Shown here: piece after piece, positions 6,773-12,170 of the stretch
Layout: each line of letters starts with the position of its first letter
How positions within the stretch are numbered: the first letter of the stretch is position 1
Source: Geodermatophilaceae bacterium
Lineage (GTDB): Bacteria; Actinomycetota; Actinomycetes; Mycobacteriales; Geodermatophilaceae
Reading direction: 5' to 3'
Length of the DNA: 14,415 nucleotides
NCBI GenBank assembly: GCA_013696785.1
Contig: JACCXW010000372.1
Coordinates: 1-14,415, forward strand
Position numbers and translations under genes: made by a program
Notes under the pieces: generated by a model
What the model saw: only the letters and a program-made list of their open reading frames with translations
What the model was told of the DNA's origin: nothing
Databases searched by the model: none

Positions 6773-8002
6773 GTGCAGCTCACCGAGACCGTCGAGGTCA
6801 CCGGTCACGTGATGGACAGCGGCGTACTGGCCCGGATCCTCGATGACGTCCGCGAGTACGGCGGGGACTATCGCATCGCACGGATCGATCTTGGCCGGCA
6901 GCACGAGGACGAGTCCTACGTGCGGCTCGAGATCAGTGCGGACGACCAGGAGCGGCTGCAACGAATCCTCATGCGGATCCAGGTCCACGGCGCGAACATG
7001 GCCGACCCCGGCGACGCCCGGACGAGCCCGGCTCCCTCCGACGGGGTGTTCCCCGCGGATTTCTACTCCACGACCAACCTCGCGACGGAGGTGCGGCTGG
7101 ACGGGCGCTGGCTGGAGGTGCGAAACCCGGAGATGGATTGCGGACTGCTCGTCGAGGGCGACACGGTTCGCACGATCCCCGTCTCCGACGTGCCGGTCGA
7201 TGCCCAGATCGTGTGTGGGGCCACCGGCGTACGAGTGACGATGCCCGAGGTAGTGGACTCCGGTGATTCCTTCGGTTTCATGTCCTCGACGGTCTCCAGC
7301 GAGAAGCCGCAGGCGCTGCTGGTCCGGCAGATCGCGGCCCAGATGCGCGAGGTCAAGGAAGCCGGCCTCAAGGTGCTGTGGGTCGGCGGTCCGGCGATCG
7401 TGCACACCGGCGCCGCGCCGGCGATGGTCGCGCTCGTCGAGGCGGGGTACGTCGACGTGCTCTTCGCAGGCAATGCCCTCGCGACCCACGACATCGAATC
7501 GGCCCTGTTCGGTACGTCGCTGGGCGTGGACCTGGCGAAGGGATCAGGGGTGGCACATGGGCACGAGCACCACATCCGCGCGATCAACACCGTCCGCGGC
7601 TGCGGCTCGATCGCCGCGGCGGTCGAGCAGGGGGTGCTCACCGGCGGGGTGATGCACGCGATGGTCCAGGCAGGCAAGCCGTTCGTCCTGGTCGGATCCG
7701 TCCGCGACGACGGTCCGCTGCCCGACGTCTACACCGACGTCATCGAGGGGCAGCGCGCGATGCGGGCGGCGCTGCCCGGCGTCGGCTTCGCGATCATGGT
7801 CGCCACCATGTTGCACTCGATCGCGACGGGGAACATCCTGCCGGCGGCCATCCCGCTGGTCTGCGTGGACATCAACCCGGCCACCGTGACGAAGCTGGCC
7901 GACCGCGGCAGCGCACAGGCCATCGGCATCGTCACCGACATCGGGCTGTTCCTGGAGCAGCTCGTACGCGAACTCGTGCCTGACTACAAGTCGCCTGCCT
8001 GA
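6773..8002 (+). CDS. Archaeal-type ornithine cyclodeaminase (TIGR00300, LOR/SDH-like)
   Basis: A 409-residue enzyme of the TIGR00300 family, predicted to convert L-ornithine to L-proline plus ammonia using bound NAD. Characterised relatives are Methanococcus maripaludis MMP1218 and the C-terminal half of the cyanobacterial arginine-catabolism protein AgrE/ArgZ. Residues 1-80 form the LOR/SDH conserved region (VEVTGHVMDSG, YGGDYRIARIDLGR). The Rossmann-type nucleotide-binding half starts near residue 198 with KVLWVGGPAIVHTGAAPA. It continues through FAGNALATHDIE, GHEHHIRAINTVRGCGSI and VCVDINPATV. The N-terminal arginine dihydrolase domain of AgrE is absent, and no arginine or proline gene is nearby. 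The GTG start is fixed by AAGGAGG. The 3' end overlaps the convergent ROK kinase gene by 19 bp. Activity is inferred; lysine-pathway roles are less likely alternatives. Confidence 0.9.
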   Translation: MQLTETVEVTGHVMDSGVLARILDDVREYGGDYRIARIDLGRQHEDESYVRLEISADDQERLQRILMRIQVHGANMADPGDARTSPAPSDGVFPADFYSTTNLATEVRLDGRWLEVRNPEMDCGLLVEGDTVRTIPVSDVPVDAQIVCGATGVRVTMPEVVDSGDSFGFMSSTVSSEKPQALLVRQIAAQMREVKEAGLKVLWVGGPAIVHTGAAPAMVALVEAGYVDVLFAGNALATHDIESALFGTSLGVDLAKGSGVAHGHEHHIRAINTVRGCGSIAAAVEQGVLTGGVMHAMVQAGKPFVLVGSVRDDGPLPDVYTDVIEGQRAMRAALPGVGFAIMVATMLHSIATGNILPAAIPLVCVDINPATVTKLADRGSAQAIGIVTDIGLFLEQLVRELVPDYKSPA

Positions 8003-8994
8003 CTTGTCGGCGGTGATGCGAGTTGGGGGTCGGCCGCGGAGCGGCGGGCGAGATCGGCAGCTCCCACCAAGCCGGCCGCCGCGCCGAGGGCTGCCGCCGT
8101 GATCACCAGTTCGGGCCGGAAGCCGCGGCCGGACAGTACGGCGGAGTAGCGCTGCCGGGCTGGCTCGAGCAACAGGTCGCCGACCTCGGAGACACCGCCA
8201 CCGACCACGACCATGCCGGGGTCCAGGATCGCGGCGAGGTCGGCGATGCCCTGGCCGAGCCAGGCACCGGCCTCGGCCAGCACTTCCAGCGCCGCCGGAT
8301 CACCTTCCAGGGCGGCGACCGTCACATGCGTGCCTTCCAGCGCTCCGGCGTGCCCGGCCAACTCGATCAGCCGACGGGCGGCCAGCGGGGAGCTGTCGGC
8401 GAGGTCACGGGCGTCGCGGGCCAGCGCCCGGCCGCTGGCGTACTGCTCCCAGCAGCCGCGATTCCCGCAGGCGCAGCGCCGCCCACCAGGGACGACCCGC
8501 ATGTGCCCCCACTCCCCCGCCACCCCGAAGGCGCCGCGGAACAGCTCGCCGTCGAGGACCATGCCCCCGCCGATTCCGGTGCCGAGGGTGATGCAGAGGA
8601 CGACGGACTCACCCCGGGCCGCGCCGAAGCGATACTCCGCCCAAGCCGCGGCGTTGGCATCGTTCTCTATCCAGACCGGTACGCCGAGGCGTGCGCGCAG
8701 CGCCTCGCGCAGTGGCTCGTCACGCCATGCCAGGTGCGGTGAGAACAGCACCGTCGCCCGGTCCGCGGCGACCCAGCCGGCCGCACCGACGCCAACCGCG
8801 TCGACGTCGTAACGGCCGGAGAGGTCGCGGACGAGTTCGGCGATGACGTCCTCGGTCTGGGCCGCGTCCTTGTGTGGTGTCGGGAGTCGCACCGAGTCGA
8901 GTACCCGCCCGTCGGCGTCGACAACACCCGCTGCGGCCTTGCTGCCGCCGATGTCGACCCCGATGGCCAGCCCGGCGCCTGCCTCAGCTGACAT
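7984..8994 (-). CDS. ROK-family glucokinase
   Basis: A 336-residue sugar kinase predicted to convert glucose to glucose 6-phosphate with ATP, in the group of Streptomyces GlkA. Motifs: ATP-phosphate loop DIGGSKAAAG at 14-23; sugar-binding and catalytic ENDANAAAWAE at 110-120 with base D112; LGTGIGGG at 137-144; and the ROK zinc site E161-W-G-H164 followed by C174, C176 and C181 in CACGNRGCWE. Zinc ligands and catalytic Asp are all present, and there is no N-terminal helix-turn-helix, so it is an enzyme and not a ROK repressor. I chose the ATG at 8994 because DIGG then sits near the N-terminus; a GTG at 9039 would add 15 residues. The start lies inside the 3' end of the CxxCPxC gene (11-bp overlap). 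GlkA in Streptomyces also regulates catabolite repression. Confidence 0.93.
   Translation of the reverse strand: MSAEAGAGLAIGVDIGGSKAAAGVVDADGRVLDSVRLPTPHKDAAQTEDVIAELVRDLSGRYDVDAVGVGAAGWVAADRATVLFSPHLAWRDEPLREALRARLGVPVWIENDANAAAWAEYRFGAARGESVVLCITLGTGIGGGMVLDGELFRGAFGVAGEWGHMRVVPGGRRCACGNRGCWEQYASGRALARDARDLADSSPLAARRLIELAGHAGALEGTHVTVAALEGDPAALEVLAEAGAWLGQGIADLAAILDPGMVVVGGGVSEVGDLLLEPARQRYSAVLSGRGFRPELVITAAALGAAAGLVGAADLARRSAADPQLASPPTSQAGDL
7986..8007. terminator. Hairpin spanning both stop codons of a convergent pair
   Basis: ACAAGTC (7986-7992) and GACTTGT (8001-8007) form a perfect 7-bp inverted repeat with an 8-nt spacer. The cyclodeaminase TGA (8000-8002) overlaps one arm and the kinase TAG (7986-7984) overlaps the other. 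The structure is symmetric and could stop transcription in both directions. There is no T-tract. The repeat is seen; function is inferred. Confidence 0.45.
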
Positions 8995-9283
8995 CAATGT
9001 GCTGCACCGTGGGCGGCGGACCGGCCTCGGCGCGATCACCTCCGGACGGCGTCAGGAGCGAGCGCACCGCGTCCAACAACGCCGCGCCGGATTCCATGAG
9101 CCGTGCCGTGGCCTCGGGGCGTTGCCCGCGTACGACGGCGATGAGCTGGCACAGCGGGCAGTACCGGCAGTCCTCCGACGTACCGGCGGCTGCGGCGAGT
9201 CCGACGGTGTGGTCGTGACTCCAGTCCGAGAATGCCTCGGCGAGCCGGCGGGCCTCCTCGGCCAGGGTTCCTGGCTCGGTCAC
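8984..9283 (-). CDS. Small CxxCPxC protein of the ArsA cluster (Rv2183c-like)
   Basis: A 99-residue protein with an amphipathic N-terminal helix (LAEEARRLAEAFSDWSHDH) and a cysteine motif C39-RY-C42-P-L-C45 followed by QLIAVVRG. A second helix follows (PEATARLMESGAALLDAVRSLL), then a Pro-rich spacer and a VQHIDVS tail. The three cysteines, perhaps with H23 or H25, could bind zinc or act as a redox site. Actinobacterial homologues with the same CxxCPLCQ core and an acidic VQxID tail sit beside ArsA-like genes, as far as I recall; no function is established. The GTG at 9283 overlaps the ArsA stop by 4 bp (GTGA), and its own 3' end overlaps the ROK kinase start by 11 bp. All three proteins should therefore be made from one coupled message. 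Confidence 0.82.
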   Translation of the reverse strand: MTEPGTLAEEARRLAEAFSDWSHDHTVGLAAAAGTSEDCRYCPLCQLIAVVRGQRPEATARLMESGAALLDAVRSLLTPSGGDRAEAGPPPTVQHIDVS

Positions 9284-10464
9284 GCGCGGGGCCACAGGTC
9301 GGGATCGGGCCGGAAGACCACCCGCAGCCTGCCGTCGGCGAGGCCGGCGCCGGCGACCTGGCAGCGGCGGAGCACCCCGGGCAGCGCCAGCAGCCGACGG
9401 TAGCCGCCGACGGTCAGGACGAGGTCGTCGCCGCTGCGGGCAAGATCCACCGCGTCCTTTACCGCGTGCGGCAGGGCGATCGACAACTCGAACCGCTCGC
9501 CCTCGTCGTCGGGCGCACGGCGTACGTCGACCAGATCGCCGGCTGGCGGTGCGGCGAGCGGGTCGTCGGACCCGTAGAGGTCGGCACCGATCGCGGCCAG
9601 CGCGGGCAGGCCGATCGGCTCGGCCGGTCGGTATTGCGCCTTCCGGATCGGCAGGTCCGGGAAGGACGCCTCCACCTCGTCGAGCTGCGCCTGCTGGGCA
9701 GTGGCCCATGCCTCCCGCCAGGGGTCGCCGCCGCCGGGGATGAGCCGGTTGACGACGACAGAGTCGAGCCGGTGGCCGAAGAGCGCCAGCGACGTCGCGG
9801 TCCGGCGCGCCTCGGCCAACACGACCGCCTCGGCGGTCAGAACGAGCCGGATCGAGGTGTCCTCGTGATCGAGCAGGGTCTGTACGCCGAGCAGCTCGGC
9901 GTGCAGGCGCGACACCGCCTCGACGACACCGTCACCGGGTAGCGGGACGCCTCCGAGCAACGGGCCGAGTCCGCGCACCATCCGCCGGTGGGTGGGCAGG
10001 ATCCGCTCCATGTACCACTGCAAGGCACGGGGCAGGGCGAGCAGCCGCAGCGTCTCGGCCGTCGGGGCGCAGTCCACGACGATGGCATCCCACCGACCAC
10101 TCGCTGCCTGCTCTTTGACCGCTGTCAGCGCCAGGATCTCTTGCGCGCCGGGCAGGACAGTGAGTTCCTCAGCGGCCATTGTGCCGACGCCGCCGCGACC
10201 GAGCAGGTCCGTCAGGTAGCCGCGCAGGACCGACCAGCTCTGCTCGAACCGAGCCTGGGTGTCGACCTGCATCGCCGACAACCCACCGTGCACCTCGGCC
10301 GGCTCGGAGCCCAGCGCCGTACCGAGGGCGTCGGCGAGGGAGTGCGCCGGATCGGTCGAGACAAGCAGCACCTTATGGCCTTGACCGGCGACGAGTGCGG
10401 CGCTGGCCGCGGCCATGGTGGTCTTGCCTACGCCGCCCTTGCCGGTGAACAGGACCAGGCGCAT
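9280..10464 (-). CDS. ArsA/Get3-like P-loop ATPase with HSP20-like C-terminal domain (Rv2184c-like)
   Basis: A 394-residue ATPase of the SIMIBI class. The deviant Walker A at residues 8-16 (GKGGVGKTT) has signature K9 and catalytic K14. Switch I is D38-PAHS with the ADALG extension, and switch II is VVDCAPTAETLR near 129-140. A C-terminal ArsA_HSP20-like domain spans about 310-390. It has a single ATPase domain, unlike the duplicated plasmid ArsA. Only two cysteines exist, C132 and C368, so the arsenite-binding triad of ArsA and the zinc CXXC of Get3 are missing. With no arsB, arsC or arsR nearby, arsenite export is unlikely. The ATG at 10464 follows the SRPBCC stop by 4 nt and has GAAGG 8 nt upstream; a TTG at 10479 is the alternative. 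It is probably cytosolic and dimeric; the client is unknown. Confidence 0.92.
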   Translation of the reverse strand: MRLVLFTGKGGVGKTTMAAASAALVAGQGHKVLLVSTDPAHSLADALGTALGSEPAEVHGGLSAMQVDTQARFEQSWSVLRGYLTDLLGRGGVGTMAAEELTVLPGAQEILALTAVKEQAASGRWDAIVVDCAPTAETLRLLALPRALQWYMERILPTHRRMVRGLGPLLGGVPLPGDGVVEAVSRLHAELLGVQTLLDHEDTSIRLVLTAEAVVLAEARRTATSLALFGHRLDSVVVNRLIPGGGDPWREAWATAQQAQLDEVEASFPDLPIRKAQYRPAEPIGLPALAAIGADLYGSDDPLAAPPAGDLVDVRRAPDDEGERFELSIALPHAVKDAVDLARSGDDLVLTVGGYRRLLALPGVLRRCQVAGAGLADGRLRVVFRPDPDLWPRA

Positions 10465-10468
10465 CTGG

Positions 10469-10903
10469 CTAACCTTCAACCCGCTTCTTCAGCTCTTTCA
10501 GCGCGGTGTCCATGATGACTTTTTCGGCCTTGCGCTTGAACATCCCCAGCATCGGGATGCTCAGGTCGACGGCCAGGGTGTACGTGACCTCGGTGGACTC
10601 CCCCTGCGGCTGGAGCTGGTAGGAGCCGGTCTGAGACTTCTGCATCTGCCCCTTGACCAGGTGCCAGTCCACGCGAGAGTCGTCCTCGGCCCAGTCGTAC
10701 TCCAGCACGTAGTCGTCCTTCACGACCCCCGCGTCGAGCAGAAACCGCACCTGCCGCGGGTGATCTCCCGATCCGTCATCCAGCACTTCGCAGCTCTTCA
10801 CGAAGCCGGCCCACTCCGGATACGCGGGAAAGTCCGCGATGACCGCCATGATCTGCGCAGGTGCCGCATCGATCACGATCGATTGCGTGGACTGATCCGC
10901 CAT
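10469..10903 (-). CDS. SRPBCC/START-like lipid-binding protein (Rv2185c, TB16.3-like)
   Basis: A 144-residue protein, the same length as I recall for mycobacterial TB16.3. The order is typical of a Bet v 1/START fold: a first strand (TQSIVIDAAPAQIMAVI), the FPAYPEW turn (25-31), a central beta sheet (VRFLLDAG, DYVLEYDW, SRVDWHL), then YTLAVDLSIPMLGMFKRKAEK and a long C-terminal helix ending LKELKKRVEG. The fold encloses a hydrophobic cavity, so a lipid or polyketide ligand is likely, though none is known. The ATG at 10903 has no Shine-Dalgarno sequence and has a TACGGT box 7 bp upstream, suggesting a leaderless mRNA. It heads the SRPBCC/ArsA/CxxCPxC/ROK unit, and the ArsA ribosome binding site lies in its last codons. 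Confidence 0.92.
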   Translation of the reverse strand: MADQSTQSIVIDAAPAQIMAVIADFPAYPEWAGFVKSCEVLDDGSGDHPRQVRFLLDAGVVKDDYVLEYDWAEDDSRVDWHLVKGQMQKSQTGSYQLQPQGESTEVTYTLAVDLSIPMLGMFKRKAEKVIMDTALKELKKRVEG

Positions 10904-10910
10904 ACGCTGA

Positions 10911-10916
10911 ACCGTA
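10911..10916 (-). promoter_or_regulatory. Candidate leaderless promoter of the SRPBCC-ArsA operon
   Basis: TACGGT on the minus strand (10916-10911) ends 7 bp before the ATG at 10903. This is the same hexamer and spacing as at the exoribonuclease gene. A poor -35-like TGGACC lies 15 bp further upstream. Function is inferred from spacing and from the absence of a ribosome binding site. Confidence 0.45.
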
Positions 10917-10944
10917 CAGTCCCGCCCCCCAGGTCCAGCCGACG

Positions 10945-10972
10945 CGCGGCTCCGGGTCAAAGAGAGCCCGCG
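10945..10972 (-). terminator. Candidate terminator hairpin after the unknown gene
   Basis: On the minus strand, CGCGGGCTC (10972-10964) pairs with GAGCCGCG (10952-10945) as an 8-bp GC-rich stem with one bulged G and an 11-nt loop. It starts 3 nt after the stop of the unknown gene and precedes the leaderless SRPBCC promoter. No T-tract follows. It could insulate the downstream operon. Confidence 0.4.
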
Positions 10973-10975
10973 ACC

Positions 10976-11656
10976 TCAGTCGTTGGACAGGGTGTAGTAG
11001 ATGTAGTCCGCCCCGTCCTCGTTGTCGACGCCGTGGACCAAGCCTTGGTACCCACCGGCGCCGCCCGACGGGATGTAGCTGTACACCGTCGAATCCGCGT
11101 TCGTCGTCACCCACTCGATGGTCGGCCCGTCCATCTGCCGAGCCTGCTCCGCGTAGGCGGCGGCCAGCTCCTGTACGTCGGCCCCGGCAGCAACTCGAAG
11201 CAGGACGCCGAAGCCGCCGGTGAGGCTGCCCGGCGAATACTGGACGAGCAGTTCAGTGCCCGCCAGCAGCACGTACCTCTCGTTGTCCTCCTGGTTCGCC
11301 ACCGTGTCGGGCGCCAACGGGCCGCCCACGCCGGGTCTGACCCGCGCTGGCGGCGGCTCAGGCGCCGCGCCTCCCGGCCACGGATGCGACATGACATCAG
11401 ACGGTCGGTCCGTCCGCAGCCCCGACACGATCAAGGAATAGTGGCCGGTGACGTCGCCGGGGGCAGGCTGCATCTCGAGACTCACCTGCAGCGATCTCCT
11501 CGGCGAGACCTCAGGGCGGAAACGGGCAATGAAGCACTCGAACCGGCCGTCGTATGCCACGCATCCGATCGCGGCGCTCGCGTCGTTCGGGACGAGCAGC
11601 ACCCCGAAGAGCTCATCCAACATGGCAGACCAGGTCTCGATCGGATCACCGATCAC
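10976..11656 (-). CDS. Protein of unknown function; possible C-terminal part of a fusion
   Basis: I do not recognise this 226-residue protein. It has two parts joined by a Pro/Gly-rich linker (about 94-117): an N-terminal part with VLLVPNDASAAIGCVAYDGRFECFIARF and a C-terminal part with ERYVLLAGTELLVQYSPG, GFGVLLRVAAGADVQELAAAYA and a Tyr-rich end. No signal peptide or clear membrane helix is seen. The GTG at 11656 overlaps the upstream stop by 4 bp (GTGA) but has no obvious Shine-Dalgarno sequence. The same frame stays open upstream to about 11739 with GC-rich third positions (22 of 27 codons) and reads IGTPAEYSQFDDD before the GTG. The true N-terminus may therefore lie upstream, in continuity with the SRPBCC gene. 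It separates two SRPBCC genes that I remember as adjacent in mycobacteria. Confidence 0.7.
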   Translation of the reverse strand: MIGDPIETWSAMLDELFGVLLVPNDASAAIGCVAYDGRFECFIARFRPEVSPRRSLQVSLEMQPAPGDVTGHYSLIVSGLRTDRPSDVMSHPWPGGAAPEPPPARVRPGVGGPLAPDTVANQEDNERYVLLAGTELLVQYSPGSLTGGFGVLLRVAAGADVQELAAAYAEQARQMDGPTIEWVTTNADSTVYSYIPSGGAGGYQGLVHGVDNEDGADYIYYTLSND

Positions 11657-12065
11657 CAGTAGAACCGCGGTCCACGAGTCCGCTGTCGGATCGTCGTCGA
11701 ATTGGCTGTACTCCGCGGGCGTCCCGATGAGGCGCCCTCGAGATCGTCCTTTGGCTGCCAGAAGATCTGCTTCGCCCGAAACGCACGAGCCTTCAGCTCG
11801 CGTCCGGTTACGACCTTGCGAGCAGGGTCCGCCCGCAGGTAGTAGTGGACGATCACCCCGTCACTCCAGGGCTCGATCCACAAATCCATGCTGCCGCTCA
11901 GCGCGGGCCAGTGACGTTCCATCGCACCCCGGCATCGGCGCGGTCCTGGAACACCGTGAGTCGCAAATCGGGCCACCACGCCCGCCATCGGGCCGGGTCG
12001 CGCACCAGCGCGGCGACCCGCGCGGCGGGTGCGACGACGAACGTCTCGTCGATCAAATCGACCAT
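11653..12065 (-). pseudogene. Second SRPBCC-family gene (Rv2186c-like), frameshifted as read
   Basis: The ATG at 12065 opens MVDLIDETFVVAPAARVAAL, continues through the ARWRAWWPDLRLTVFQ turn and reaches RWNVTGPR, but stops at 11898 after 55 residues. The family's continuation is in the -1 frame: LSGSMDLWIEPWSDG, VIVHYYLRADP, then RAKQIFWQPKDDLEG. The break is at about 11901-11915, where CCCGCGCTGAGC needs one base more or two fewer to read through. After LEG (about 11737) the reading frame becomes poor (ASSGRPRSTANS and on) until the stop at 11653. The next -1 frame looks coding there instead. This may be real decay, assembly error, or an intact fusion with the following gene. If intact it would be a small START-fold lipid-binding protein. 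It is divergent from fadD15, with 105 bp between starts. Confidence 0.75.
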
Positions 12066-12128
12066 GGCCACGAGACCATTCCAGCACGGGCCGACACGCG
12101 GCGGCTCCCCTCCCTCACGCAGAGACGC

Positions 12129-12165
12129 TAGATTCAGCGATCACTCAGCTCAACGACGAGAGAGG
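12129..12165 (+). promoter_or_regulatory. Candidate -10 box and ribosome binding site of fadD15
   Basis: TAGATT at 12129-12134 is a good TANNNT -10 box, and no -35 is evident. A purine-rich GAGAGAGG ends at 12165, 5 nt before the GTG at 12171. The predicted leader is about 30 nt. Confidence 0.45.
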
Positions 12166-12170
12166 TCACC

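Noticed and set aside
9280..10464. Arsenic resistance operon
   Set aside because: The ATPase lacks the arsenite-binding cysteines and the second ATPase domain, and there is no arsB, arsC, arsR or arsD in the window.
11890..11920. Programmed -1 ribosomal frameshift in the SRPBCC gene
   Set aside because: There is no X-XXY-YYZ slippery heptamer at the break and no evident stimulatory structure. Mutation or sequence error explains it better.
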